Position numbers and translations under genes: made by a program
NCBI RefSeq assembly: GCF_012222825.1
Contig: NZ_CP038017.1
Coordinates: 1,364,001-1,428,000, forward strand
Reading direction: 5' to 3'
Length of the DNA stretch: 64,000 nucleotides
Source of the DNA: Allofrancisella frigidaquae
GTDB taxonomy: Bacteria; Pseudomonadota; Gammaproteobacteria; Francisellales; Francisellaceae
Notes under the pieces: model-generated
Told to the model about the DNA's origin: nothing
Databases searched by the model: none
Seen by the model: only the letters and a program-made list of their open reading frames with translations
Part shown: piece by piece, positions 51,501-59,837 of the stretch
How positions within the stretch are numbered: position 1 is the stretch's first letter
Layout: the number at the start of each line of letters is the position of its first letter

Positions 51501-51715
51501 GTGTTATACCACTTGTAACTTCTTCAGGAGCTGGTGCAATTAGTAGAAACTGTATAGGTGTTGTTATTTCTAGTGGGCTAGTGATAGGAGCAATGTTCTC
51601 ATTATTCGTTTTACCTGTGGTGTACATGTACATAGCCGAAGATAAAACTCTTGCTGTTAAAAAAGAAAAAGAACAACAAAAAATTATCGATAATCTATCT
51701 AATGAGCAACATTAG
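48590..51715 (+). CDS. RND multidrug efflux transporter (HAE1 family)
   Basis: This 1041-residue proton-driven inner-membrane pump has the RND plan: 12 transmembrane helices and two large periplasmic loops (about 35-335 and 560-860). The proton-relay aspartates are present in GLVVDDAIVVLENIYRHIEEG and the relay lysine in LIGLISKQGIMVVEF. It starts at the adaptor's stop (TAATG). The family exports antibiotics, detergents or fatty acids; the substrate here is unknown. Its 3' end converges on the split gene. Confidence 0.9.
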   Translation: MKLIDIFIRKPVLSLSISFMIIVVGIGSFFTLQIRQYPYIDSATITITTSYPGANPSTIQAFVTRPLESSVGTSKGIDYMTSESALGTSSITVYVKLGYNSNDVLSEVVQNVNAVLNRLPQDAYSPSIKLNPADNFPSLILAFTSKSMNTSEISAYVNSELKPKLLAQGGLTDVNIWGFKPYAMRIYPNKEHMAEYAITPTELATAVGSNSLVSAGGQIQGPYLNYTLNPETSMSSSQEYENLIIKKSGDQIIRLKDVAKVELGAQDYNSSVTFDNKNAVLAGAVVSPEENPLTVVSKLVDQLPSIKASLPNGLDVDIAYNSTLYIESSIDEVIHTLIEAVIIVSIVMFLFLGSLRAIIVPIIAIPLSIIGAFFFMKIMGFSINLLTLLAMILAIGLVVDDAIVVLENIYRHIEEGMEPFAASIKGAREIANPVILMTLTLVVVYAPIGMMGGFTGQLFTEFAYSLAGSVLISGLVAYTLSPMMCSKVLNREMMSSKLVVFIDRFFSKLTAKYKALLEFILEIKPAIAIVGIIVLASCFIMIRGVKSELAPNEDQGFLGIMGTTPSSANINYLETFSKPLEKVLDETPGKENVFILNGVMGSNVIFGGFIMKPWDDRTISQGKVANIVQSKVTDLPGIQTYTYQTPSLPGIPRGAPMSLVIQSINDYEAINEVTNNLISKMMKSGLFVFAQSDLKFDNPVIDIDIDREKAGMLGITMSDIARTLSYSYAGGYINYFFLKGYSFQVIPQLARNEMLTQEQLSNIYIRSDATDNLFNSELPLSALLSFRTEGQPLTLNTFQQLNSATISAVMSPGVTQGQAIDYVEKLAKSELTEGFSYNFSGSARQYIENGNTMMVAFGFAIILIFLALAAQFESFRDSLVILVTIPMAISGALIPLYLGQYLGAGWASLNIYTQLGLVTLIGLISKQGIMVVEFANHLQKVDGLNKYDAIVKSSSQRLRPILMTVSAMVVGVIPLVTSSGAGAISRNCIGVVISSGLVIGAMFSLFVLPVVYMYIAEDKTLAVKKEKEQQKIIDNLSNEQH

Positions 51716-51729
51716 AACTTTTCTACAAT

Positions 51730-52488
51730 TTAACCTGAAACTGAAACTCCTTTATTTCGCAATTGTTCTATAGTTCTTTCGAAATCGACTTCATTTAAAC
51801 AATGTTTTGCCAAAGAATTTTTATCAAAAAAAGTATTTTGGAAACTATGATCCGGATGTGCAAATTCCTTTTCAGGATACCCATAATTCTTATATCTTTC
51901 ATCCTTACCTAAATTACCACATATCCTCTCAATCCACTTTCCCACTTCTGTATACATTTCCCAAACATGCGGGTTTTTTTGTTTACTTTTATCCATTTTA
52001 ATGCCAGTTTGATCTGGATCTAGGTTTGTTAGATACCATCTATCTTGTAGAAATCCTTTTCCAGAATGGTTATCTGTTGTGACATTTATATCACCTATAA
52101 TAGTTTTATATACTTTATATACTCTTATAGATGTTGTTCTTGGATTATAAAAGACAATATCCCTGAGGTATACCCCTGATCTAGATAGTGGATTGCGAGA
52201 ATCAAATTCTTTTTTAGATACGACCTTATGACCAACGATTTCATCATCATATTGATTAATTTTATTTTGCTGCCTTTGATAGTAATCATAACTTTGATGT
52301 TTCTCCAATCCGTACATAATTATATGTTCGAAACTCATACCACCTACATGAAGACACCCCGAAGCTAAATCACGGCATACCGAATCAGGGTCATTTCTAT
52401 GGTAAAATCTATTTGCGCTTCCTATTGTACCTTCACGCTTTTGTACAGCCTGCCTTTTAGATTCTTCATAGAAATTTTTTAATTTATT
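51730..52488 (-). pseudogene. 3' part of a split gene of unknown function
   Basis: I do not recognise this product. An open frame runs from 52488 to the stop at 51730, about 252 codons. No ATG, GTG or TTG occurs in its first 50 codons. The first ATG, at 52338, has a badly placed Shine-Dalgarno-like AGGTGG only three bases away. The pre-ATG stretch reads like coding sequence (starting with KLKNFYEESKRQAV). The frame is -1 relative to the upstream gene, which stops inside this frame's start. The simplest reading is one longer gene, about 570 codons, interrupted by a frameshift at 52479-52488. The product has charged and aromatic residues and no signal peptide or membrane helix. Confidence 0.6.
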
Positions 52489-53441
52489 TCACCTTCTTTA
52501 AATTGCTCGCCAAGTGTACCTGGTCTATTTATTATCATAAATTTAGGGTAAAATTTTTCTGGTAGATTGAAAGCTGCCATTGCTGCTCTCTGTAAACATT
52601 TATCGTAATCAATTACACCAGGGACACCAATATTATTTTCGTTTATAAAAAACTTATCGTATCTTGGTTTAAACTTTTCATCTCCATGGTATATATTAGA
52701 AGAATGTAAACTTTGAACTTCATAAATGACGCTCTGTTCTTTATTTGCACTGTAATCTATAACAAAGCTATACTCAAAGTCTTTTTGTGGTATGAATTGA
52801 ATAGGTTCTATTTTCTCATTCACAGCTTTATTATCAAATCGCATACCAGACAAATCTTTTGAATAAGGTTGAAATTGTGCTTTATCACCTATTCCAATAG
52901 TTATTCCACCAACAAACTGTTGTTCTTGATACTTCTCAGCATCCTGTTGTTCTTGATACCGTTTTTCTTTCAAGCCACGAAACGTTGGTGTACCACAATC
53001 CTCTTGATCACTGAACAAATTTAAAACGGATGATGTTTTTTGAGTACTTATTTGTTGGTATATTTGTTCATTTTTATTATCAATAATTTTTAACGCATAC
53101 GGCTCTAGTGCATTTTCCACAGTACGCTGTCCAAGGACACAACACATTGTTCTAGTGTTGGATATATAATCCCTAAGACCATCATAGCCAAGGTCTAATA
53201 TTAATAGAGTTATATCTATACTTCCAGGCTTAAAATATAAAGTTATTTTACGTCTTTTATTGTTAATTTCTTCTGTTAAATACCAAGCATGTTTATGTTT
53301 AGATACACATTCTTTCCACTCATTGTCACTTGGGTTTAAACTAAAAACGTTAAAATATCTATTTCCTAAGACACTAGCTATATTTACTTTCTCAAGATTT
53401 AAGTTTTTGATTTTTTTTATTTGCAATAAAACACTGTACAT
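52479..53441 (-). CDS. unknown protein, likely 5' part of a split gene
   Basis: I do not recognise this 320-residue soluble protein. It starts MYSVLLQIKKIKNLNLEKVN and has a Gln-rich direct repeat (RYQEQQDAE / KYQEQQ) near residue 160-172. A glycine-rich stretch GGITIGIGDKAQFQPYSKD follows. It ends LGEQFKEGEIN and its stop lies 10 bases inside the downstream open frame, next to a short AAAT repeat. Adding one further AAAT unit there would join both frames into one protein. No catalytic motif is clear; a polymorphic-toxin or effector role is only a guess. It is convergent with the RND pump gene. Confidence 0.55.
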   Translation of the reverse strand: MYSVLLQIKKIKNLNLEKVNIASVLGNRYFNVFSLNPSDNEWKECVSKHKHAWYLTEEINNKRRKITLYFKPGSIDITLLILDLGYDGLRDYISNTRTMCCVLGQRTVENALEPYALKIIDNKNEQIYQQISTQKTSSVLNLFSDQEDCGTPTFRGLKEKRYQEQQDAEKYQEQQFVGGITIGIGDKAQFQPYSKDLSGMRFDNKAVNEKIEPIQFIPQKDFEYSFVIDYSANKEQSVIYEVQSLHSSNIYHGDEKFKPRYDKFFINENNIGVPGVIDYDKCLQRAAMAAFNLPEKFYPKFMIINRPGTLGEQFKEGEIN

Positions 53442-53859
53442 TTTAAATGACTATTAATTCCTTTACTTTCATCATGGCACATTAAACAGGTAATTAATTT
53501 AAATTCACCTACACTAACTTACTACCATTTCCATTACTGACTCTATAAATATATAGGTTTAAAATTAAATTATAACTATCAAAATTTGATACTACCTATT
53601 AAATTCAAATAGCTTCTCATCTTCAACCTTTTTGCCAGTATAGAAATAAGTAACATACTTGATCAATTTATTTCTGATACATTAGTATTTCACTGGCAAT
53701 TCAAGGAGTTATTTAACTTCAAAAACTATATTTAATCGCATCCGATACTATTAATATCTTTTGTTCATAAATCCTAAAAAAGTAGTTAAATTAAATATTG
53801 CTAATCTATAAAATAAAAGCTACTATACGTGTTTGTTACTTAATATATAACTTATCTTT
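53442..53859. other. 418-base intergenic region
   Basis: This AT-rich spacer separates the divergent unknown gene and MFS carrier. I see no RNA gene or terminator. A short open stretch on the minus strand (53592 to about 53683) reads like coding sequence, ending with YTGKKVEDEKLFEFNR and TAG, preceded by a stop. It may be the decayed tail of a lost gene. Promoters of both flanking genes are expected here but no clear boxes were found. Confidence 0.4.
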
Positions 53860-55128
53860 ATGCATAACGAATCACATTTACCAAATCAGAAACTTTTAAT
53901 TATTATGGCTTGGATCATCTGTCTAATTGCAACTCTAAACTATAGCTATGATTTCTTTATTAGAGCTGCCCCTGGAGTAATGTCGCATAGTTTAGCAGAT
54001 GCTTTTAATATCAACAGTGCAAAAATAGGTTGGTTGTCTTCAGCTTATTTTATTTCGTATACTTTAATGCAAATTCCAGCAGGAGTTATAATAGATAAAT
54101 ATAATCGCAAGACTGTAATAGGTGTGGCTACTGGTCTATGCGTGTTAGGTAATTATTTATTTTCTGCTACAAACTATTACGAGGTTGCCTTCACAGGTAG
54201 AATACTAATGGGGATTGGTTCAGCATTTGGATTTATTGGTGCTGCTAAAATGGCTGCTATGTGGTTACCTCAAAGATTTTTCTCAACGTTTATTAGTTTT
54301 ACAACAATTGTAGGAATTCTAGGAGGCTTAGTAACTGACACTGTATTATCTTCTTTAGTAAATAATTTTGGGTGGAAACAAGGTAATAATGTATTTACCT
54401 ACTTTGGAGTAGTACTCTTTATATTAATAATTATTTTTATAAAAGATAACCCTAAACATGTACAAAAGTTTTCTCACATTAATGAAAGTAGCTTCAAACA
54501 AGCTACTTTGAGGTTACTAAGCATCTTGACTAACGTCAGATTTTGGGTTGCTAGTACAGTAGGGGCTACTATGTTTATGCCTATAAATGTTTTAGGCTCA
54601 CTTTGGGGAGTTAGTTTTATCCAAACAAAATTGAATGTACCCGAAGTCATAGCCTCTCATATTAATAGTTTTTTATTTATAGGTGCAGCGGTCGGATTTG
54701 GTATCTTTGGAATAATTGCAGCTTATACTAATCGTTTTAGACTAATGATTATTATTAGTCTTTCAAGCTTAGCTATTCTTACAAGTATATTAATGTATAT
54801 ACCTCTTGATAGGAATACCTTTATACTCTTATATTTTTTATTAGGCGCTATGATTGGTCCTCAAGCAATTACTTTCACTATAGCTAAAGTTATATCACCA
54901 CCAGGGGCTTCCGGGTCAAGCACAGCGTGTGTAAATATAGTTAACAACCTCATACCTATAGTACTATTACCAACAATAGGCTATATTCTATCAAGACATG
55001 GATCTATGATATCAGGCTCAAACCTTTATGATATTACAAGCTACCAACATGCTTTTATTACTATCTTAATACCTACAATAATATGTCTACCAGTAGCTAT
55101 GTTTCTACCCAAGAGAATTAAAATTTAA
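53860..55128 (+). CDS. MFS transporter (Fpt/Pht-like)
   Basis: This 422-residue inner-membrane carrier has about 12 transmembrane segments. It opens with YSYDFFIRAAPGVMSHSL and has the motif A loop GVIIDKYNRKTVIG. The FF-x-R-x-x-P pattern is that of Francisella phagosomal transporters, related to Legionella Pht amino-acid/nucleoside importers. It resembles the carrier at 27433 in layout and motifs. Its stop overlaps the convergent DUF523 gene by 4 bases. Substrate unknown. Confidence 0.78.
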   Translation: MHNESHLPNQKLLIIMAWIICLIATLNYSYDFFIRAAPGVMSHSLADAFNINSAKIGWLSSAYFISYTLMQIPAGVIIDKYNRKTVIGVATGLCVLGNYLFSATNYYEVAFTGRILMGIGSAFGFIGAAKMAAMWLPQRFFSTFISFTTIVGILGGLVTDTVLSSLVNNFGWKQGNNVFTYFGVVLFILIIIFIKDNPKHVQKFSHINESSFKQATLRLLSILTNVRFWVASTVGATMFMPINVLGSLWGVSFIQTKLNVPEVIASHINSFLFIGAAVGFGIFGIIAAYTNRFRLMIIISLSSLAILTSILMYIPLDRNTFILLYFLLGAMIGPQAITFTIAKVISPPGASGSSTACVNIVNNLIPIVLLPTIGYILSRHGSMISGSNLYDITSYQHAFITILIPTIICLPVAMFLPKRIKI

Positions 55129-56069
55129 ATTGTCATAAGGTCATCAGGATAAGGATTTAAATAACTTTGTTTATTCAAATAAGGCAATTCGAGTTCCAAT
55201 AAATACATCTTAATGATACTTACTGGAACATCCCAAGCTACTTTACTATCTTTGTACTTATTAAGAATTTCTTGTAAATATTGGCGTTGCGATTTCGAAA
55301 TTTTTTTATTTATTTCTCTTAAGACATTCTGTAAAGCCATATAATGAGCTCCTCTTCCTACAGGCTTATCCATAGCTTGCATAAAAAATTCTATATACTT
55401 ACTCTTAAGCGTCTGTAGATTTAAGCTTTGTGAGTAATCCGATAACATATTGCCTAACTCTTTTTTTAACTTATTGTTATATAAACGTAACAAAACTTTA
55501 TGTTTTGAATGATACTCCATCATTTGTGCTATATTTTCACAATTCATAAAAGTAGTTTTAAGATCATAGTAACAAAATACCTTTCTCAAGAAGTGATCAC
55601 GTAACGTTTTATCTGTAAGTCTACCATCATCTTCTAAAGGTAGTAATGGATCATATTCTCGTAACGCTTTAACAAATATACCGTCTGCTTTAGTTCCAGT
55701 ATAATTATGCTGCGCGTCAAAAACTCTTGCTGTTTGAACTCCACAGCTAGGAGACTTTGTTCGCAGAATAAATCCATAAACAGTATCCAGTTTAGAGATT
55801 ATTTGCTCAATGCCTGAATTAATTTTATCAGTCATATCATCATGCATTTTACTAGTTTTTACAGCTAAAAAATTTTTTGTGGCATCTTCGACTAGAAATA
55901 AAGTAGGTCGGGGAACACCTAAACCTGCTGCAATCTCTGGACAGACTACTTTATAATCAAAATAGTTTGCATAAACGCCTGTTATGTATGATTTATGACA
56001 ATTACCACCATTAAAACGAACATTATTACCAATTAAACAACTACTAACACCTATAGGGATTTTTTTCAT
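55125..56069 (-). CDS. DUF523-DUF1722 fusion protein (YbgA-like)
   Basis: The 314-residue protein has an N-terminal DUF523 domain (about 1-150) with conserved cysteines in SSCLIGNNVRF and SPSCGV. A DUF1722 domain follows (about 185-305, with YHSKHKVLLRLYN and PVGRGAHYMALQNVLR). DUF523 is related to thiouracil desulfidase TudS, which uses an iron-sulfur cluster; fused DUF523-DUF1722 proteins have been linked to stress genes in other bacteria. Function here is by family only. It stands between the MFS gene and the 4.5S RNA. Confidence 0.75.
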   Translation of the reverse strand: MKKIPIGVSSCLIGNNVRFNGGNCHKSYITGVYANYFDYKVVCPEIAAGLGVPRPTLFLVEDATKNFLAVKTSKMHDDMTDKINSGIEQIISKLDTVYGFILRTKSPSCGVQTARVFDAQHNYTGTKADGIFVKALREYDPLLPLEDDGRLTDKTLRDHFLRKVFCYYDLKTTFMNCENIAQMMEYHSKHKVLLRLYNNKLKKELGNMLSDYSQSLNLQTLKSKYIEFFMQAMDKPVGRGAHYMALQNVLREINKKISKSQRQYLQEILNKYKDSKVAWDVPVSIIKMYLLELELPYLNKQSYLNPYPDDLMTI

Positions 56070-56271
56070 TTAAAGCTCGATTGTAAAAAACATTTTACCT
56101 CTAATTATAAGATAAACCCTATTTTTTTCAATTAGCTCTAAAATACCATTACAAAACACTCTCTGGGTGTGCCATACAGAAAGTAAAGGTAAATAAAATG
56201 TAAAACGCCATAAATACCAGAGAATCTTTAGAACACAAATAAGGGTAAATTTATAAAAGAGTATTTTTTCA

Positions 56272-56381
56272 AAGCGCTGACTTAGCCTTATCACGGCACA
56301 TGAATCAACTGTTACCGTTGCTTCCTTCCGGACCTGGCGGGGTTCACAATCTATCATTGCGTGGAAACCAAGTCAGCAGGC
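56272..56381 (-). ncRNA. ffs: 4.5S signal recognition particle RNA
   Basis: On the minus strand the conserved SRP apical loop is present: CCCGCCAGGTCCGGAAGGA followed by AGCAAC. Terminal arms GCTGACTT and AAGTCAGC pair to make the long hairpin. The length, near 110 bases, fits the short bacterial SRP RNA. It binds Ffh and FtsY (the latter at 30943). Ends are estimated from the stem. A 95-codon open frame crossing it is coincidental. Confidence 0.93.
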
Positions 56382-56384
56382 TAC

Positions 56385-56413
56385 ATATTACTAGAGATAA
56401 ATTTAAATTACAA
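56385..56413 (-). promoter_or_regulatory. promoter of the 4.5S RNA gene
   Basis: On the minus strand, -35 TTGTAA (56408-56413) and -10 TAATAT (56385-56390) are 17 bp apart, placed so that transcription would start at the 5' end of the RNA stem. Confidence 0.6.
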
Positions 56414-56491
56414 GTTCTCATTGCAAATTCCATTATTGCTCATAAATTGGTATTATTTAGCAAAGTGAATTTTTAAATAAATGTTAAACAA

Positions 56492-57256
56492 ATGATCATC
56501 GTAATTTCCCCTGCAAAGAGCCAAAACTTTGAGTCAAAAAAAGCAAATTATAATTTTACGCAACCAGAATTTAAGCAAGAAATCAAAGAGTTGATAAATA
56601 AGCTCAAACACTATGAAATTGAAGAAATTGAAAAGTTAATGAAAATAAGCCCTAAATTGGCACAAGAAGTTTTTGATAAGCATAACAGTTTTGAACCAAC
56701 TAACTTCGATAGCACAAACTCAAAAGCTGCTGTATTTACTTTTAATGGTGATGTTTATAAAGGTTTAAATGCTGAAACTTTAGATGAAAAAACTATCAAC
56801 TATGCTCAAGAGCATTTACTAATGTTATCTGGTTTGTACGGACTCTTACGCCCTCTTGATCTAATGCAAGCATATAGATTAGAAATGGGTACAAAAATCA
56901 AAATAGACAATAAGATACTATACAAATACTGGCAGAATAAGATAACTACTCAGTTAAATAGGCTTTTTGAAAACCAAGAGAATAAAACTTTAGTAAACTT
57001 AGCTTCTAATGAGTATTCTCAAGCTATTGATAAAAAGCTTTTAAAGGCTAACTGGCTAGATATAGACTTTAAGGAAAATAAAAATGGCTCTTACAAAACC
57101 ATAGGCATATACGCAAAAAAAGCTCGTGGCTTAATGGCTAGATTTATCCTTGAAAATAGAGTCAAGAATATCCAAGATATTAAAAATTTTAAGGTTGAGG
57201 GCTACCAATATAATCCTGAATTTTCCCACAGTAACCTTTTTTGTTTTACTAGATAG
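56492..57256 (+). CDS. yaaA: peroxide stress protein YaaA (DUF328)
   Basis: YaaA lowers free intracellular iron under hydrogen peroxide stress and binds DNA in Escherichia coli. The 254-residue protein starts MIIVISPAKSQNFESKKA, the family signature, and has FNGDVYKGLNAETL, LSGLYGLLRPLDLMQAYRLEMG and a final GYQYNPEFS. It ends 2 bases before rlmH, so the pair is probably co-transcribed. Confidence 0.93.
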   Translation: MIIVISPAKSQNFESKKANYNFTQPEFKQEIKELINKLKHYEIEEIEKLMKISPKLAQEVFDKHNSFEPTNFDSTNSKAAVFTFNGDVYKGLNAETLDEKTINYAQEHLLMLSGLYGLLRPLDLMQAYRLEMGTKIKIDNKILYKYWQNKITTQLNRLFENQENKTLVNLASNEYSQAIDKKLLKANWLDIDFKENKNGSYKTIGIYAKKARGLMARFILENRVKNIQDIKNFKVEGYQYNPEFSHSNLFCFTR

Positions 57257-57258
57257 TT

Positions 57259-57726
57259 ATGAAAATCAAAATTTTATCACTAGGTGAAAAACCACCTAAG
57301 TGGGTAACAGATGGTTTTGAAGAGTACAAAAAACGCCTTAGTAAAGCCATACCTGTTGAACTTATAGAATTACCTATAGCAAAGCGTACTAAAACTGGTA
57401 ACCCTACTCTATGGTTAGAACAGGAGGCAAAGACTATACTAAACCGGCTTAGTGACAATGACTATCTAGTTATATTAGATGTTCAATCTAAGCTAATATC
57501 TACTGAGGAATTAGCTAACAAAATGCAAAATTGGAAACTTAACAACCCAAATATTGTAATTTTGATTGGAGGACCAGATGGTATTGATCAAAGCATTAAA
57601 AACTTAGCTAAAGATAAAATTTCTATTTCAAAAATGACTTTTCCACATCCTATAGTTAGGATAATAATAGCAGAGCAAATATATAGGGCACACACTATTT
57701 TAGAAGGACACCCGTATCATAAATAA
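57259..57726 (+). CDS. rlmH: 23S rRNA pseudouridine-1915 N3-methyltransferase RlmH
   Basis: RlmH methylates pseudouridine 1915 in helix 69 of 23S rRNA on the assembled ribosome. The 155-residue SPOUT enzyme starts MKIKILSLGEKPPKWVTDGF, binds SAM through LIGGPDGID, and ends HTILEGHPYHK with the catalytic tail. Length is exact for the family. Confidence 0.96.
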   Translation: MKIKILSLGEKPPKWVTDGFEEYKKRLSKAIPVELIELPIAKRTKTGNPTLWLEQEAKTILNRLSDNDYLVILDVQSKLISTEELANKMQNWKLNNPNIVILIGGPDGIDQSIKNLAKDKISISKMTFPHPIVRIIIAEQIYRAHTILEGHPYHK

Positions 57727-57848
57727 CAAGAATATTATTAAAATCTAACAAGTTCAAAACCATTTATTCTCTAGCTTTTCTAAAGCTCATATTATAAAAT
57801 GTTTCCGTCTTTAAGAGGAGATATAACAACAAATCAAAGGAATAAAAT

Positions 57849-59693
57849 ATGCGCTTAAAAATGAAAGTAATTTCTACCTTAACTTTAGCTTTGATAAATA
57901 CTGCAGCGTTTGCTAACTGTAGTACTGAAGAAGTTAACACAGGTTGGACAGCTAGTATCAAATTTAGTTGTGATAGAGATACTGACTTAGTTAAAAACCC
58001 TATTAGCTTTAAACTAACTAATGGAGTAAAAGTAAATAGCGTTTGGAACCTAGGTAATACTGACCTAGAGACTAATGGTAGTTCTGTATCTATAACTTCG
58101 AAGGATTGGAGTGGTAACCCAACGATTCTAAAAAAAGGAAAATCTGCTACTATACAATTTTCTCCTAGTGCTCCTGATTTTAGTGTTCAAGATTTTAAAG
58201 CTGGTTTAGCGGATCCTGTTGATCCTGTTGATCCTGTTGATCCTGTTGATCCTGTTGATCCTGTTGATCCTGGTTCAGAATACCCACAATATTCGGAAGC
58301 TACTACATACAAAAGTGGAGATATAGTTAAAAAAGATGGAAAACTTTATCGTTGTAAAGACGGAGTAGCAGCTTGGTGTTCAGGAGCAGCTTGGGCTTAT
58401 GCTCCAGGTACAGGAAGTGCTTGGTATATGGCTTGGGAAGATTATGACCCTAGCAACCCTGTTGATCCAGTTGATCCAGTTGATCCAGTTGATCCAGTTG
58501 ATCCAGTTGATCCAGTTGATCCAGTTGATCCAGTTGATCCAGTTGATCCAGTTGATCCAAGTAATGAATATGTAACTACCCAAGCAGAACTAGATGCAAA
58601 AGAAGCTGAATTAACTAGTGATCCATTGATGACTGAAATTAAAAACTCGATCCGAACTAGAGATAATAATATTGTCGAAGCAGTTAAAGCTAAAGATCCT
58701 AGCAACCCAGAAAACGTAAAAAGAGTTGAGAGTATAATTTCTGAAAAAGATTGGGATTACATATTTCCTAAACGATCACCAGAGTATACTTACGAAAACT
58801 TTTTAAAAGCTGTTGCTAAATTTCCAGCTTTCTGTGGAAGTTATGATGATGGTAGGAATGCTGATGCCATCTGTCGTAAGTCACTAGCTACTATGTTTGC
58901 TCATTTTACTCAAGAAACTGGTGGTCACACAATACACTGGGAAGTTCCAGAATGGCGTCAAGGTCTAGTTCATGTCCGTGAAATGGGTTGGGATGAAAAC
59001 ATGCGTGGTGGCTATAATGGTGAATGTAACCCTGATACTTGGCAAGGAAAAACTTGGCCTTGTGGAAAGTTTGAAAATGGTGATTTCAAGTCATATTTCG
59101 GTAGAGGCGCGAAACAGTTAAGTTATAACTATAACTATGGTCCTTTCTCAGAAGCTATGTATGGTGATGTAAGAGTGTTATTAGACAATCCAGAATTAGT
59201 TGCAGATACATGGTTAAACCTAGCTTCTGCTGTGTTTTTCTTTGTATACCCGCAACCTCCAAAACCTTCTATGCTACACGTAATTGATGGCACATGGAAA
59301 CCAAACGCTGCTGATAAGACTAACGGATTAACCCCAGGATTTGGTGTTACAACCCAAATTATCAATGGTGGTGTAGAATGTGGTGGCAGCGTAGAGGTTG
59401 CTCAATCTATGAACCGTATCAACTACTATGAGAATTTTGCTAAATACCTAGGTGTAGAAATACCAGCAGATGAAGTATTAGGTTGTAAACTAATGAAACA
59501 ATTTGATGCTGCAGGCGCTGGTGCTACTAGCATCTACTGGGAAGAGGACTATAGTTGGGTAGCTAAAAACCCTGAAGGTAAATCTTATGCATGTAAACTA
59601 GTGGGTTACCAAACACCATTTTCAGCTTTCAAAGCTGGTGACTACACTAACTGTGTTAAGCATTTCTTTCCAGATATAATTATTAAAAAATAA
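57849..59693 (+). CDS. secreted modular family-19 chitinase with two carbohydrate-binding regions
   Basis: The enzyme hydrolyses chitin outside the cell. Signal peptide at about 1-22. Residues 24-120 form a beta-rich domain like a CBM2-type module ([12 protein letters not shown]). Residues 122-141 are a (DPV)6 linker. Residues 142-200 are a CBM5/12 chitin-binding module ([18 protein letters not shown] ... AWAYAPG). Residues 205-237 are a (VDP)11 linker. The GH19 catalytic domain follows from about 240 to 614: the probable catalytic Glu is near 356 in FTQETGGH, with [16 protein letters not shown] and [21 protein letters not shown] precedes the ATG. It is a close paralogue of the gene at 61603. 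Neither chitinase has a dedicated secretion gene nearby. Confidence 0.9.
   Translation: MRLKMKVISTLTLALINTAAFANCSTEEVNTGWTASIKFSCDRDTDLVKNPISFKLTNGVKVNSVWNLGNTDLETNGSSVSITSKDWSGNPTILKKGKSATIQFSPSAPDFSVQDFKAGLADPVDPVDPVDPVDPVDPVDPGSEYPQYSEATTYKSGDIVKKDGKLYRCKDGVAAWCSGAAWAYAPGTGSAWYMAWEDYDPSNPVDPVDPVDPVDPVDPVDPVDPVDPVDPVDPVDPSNEYVTTQAELDAKEAELTSDPLMTEIKNSIRTRDNNIVEAVKAKDPSNPENVKRVESIISEKDWDYIFPKRSPEYTYENFLKAVAKFPAFCGSYDDGRNADAICRKSLATMFAHFTQETGGHTIHWEVPEWRQGLVHVREMGWDENMRGGYNGECNPDTWQGKTWPCGKFENGDFKSYFGRGAKQLSYNYNYGPFSEAMYGDVRVLLDNPELVADTWLNLASAVFFFVYPQPPKPSMLHVIDGTWKPNAADKTNGLTPGFGVTTQIINGGVECGGSVEVAQSMNRINYYENFAKYLGVEIPADEVLGCKLMKQFDAAGAGATSIYWEEDYSWVAKNPEGKSYACKLVGYQTPFSAFKAGDYTNCVKHFFPDIIIKK
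58212..58271. repeat. 9-bp tandem repeat, Pro-Thr-free (DPV) linker 1
   Basis: Six perfect copies of GATCCTGTT (58212-58265) are followed by a partial copy (GATCCT). They encode D-P-V repeats between the first binding domain and the CBM5/12 module. The third base of the proline codon is T throughout, unlike the second array. Confidence 0.95.
58461..58559. repeat. 9-bp tandem repeat, (VDP)11 linker 2
   Basis: Eleven perfect copies of GTTGATCCA encode V-D-P repeats between the CBM5/12 module and the catalytic domain. Proline is always CCA here but CCT in the first array, so the arrays were amplified separately. Perfect identity means the copy number can change by slippage without breaking the frame. 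Confidence 0.95.
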
Positions 59694-59837
59694 TCTTAAA
59701 TAACTATTTTTCATTAAGATCAATTTCTGCTTTTGCTCAAAGCCAAAGCTTCTAAATAACTTTCTAAAACTTTTTGTACCCTAGTATTTATAATATAAAA
59801 ATCTGATTTGAGTAACCAAAAGACTTACACTTTTTTG

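Noticed and set aside
52470-52500. Programmed -1 ribosomal frameshift considered to join the two frames of the split gene
   Set aside because: No X-XXY-YYZ slippery heptamer in the right phase and no clear downstream stem were found; a repeat-unit loss explains the shift more simply.
56070-56357. A 95-codon open frame on the minus strand over the DUF523 upstream region
   Set aside because: Its first part is the 4.5S RNA read as protein, and it has no family resemblance or ribosome binding site.
58461-58559. Tandem array considered as a CRISPR or minisatellite locus
   Set aside because: Units are 9 bp with no spacers, are in frame and encode a linker within a secreted enzyme.
58380-58705. 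Antisense open frames with regular repeats (N-W-I and G-S-T patterns)
   Set aside because: They are the reverse reading of the 9-bp linker repeats of the chitinase gene and carry no independent signal.
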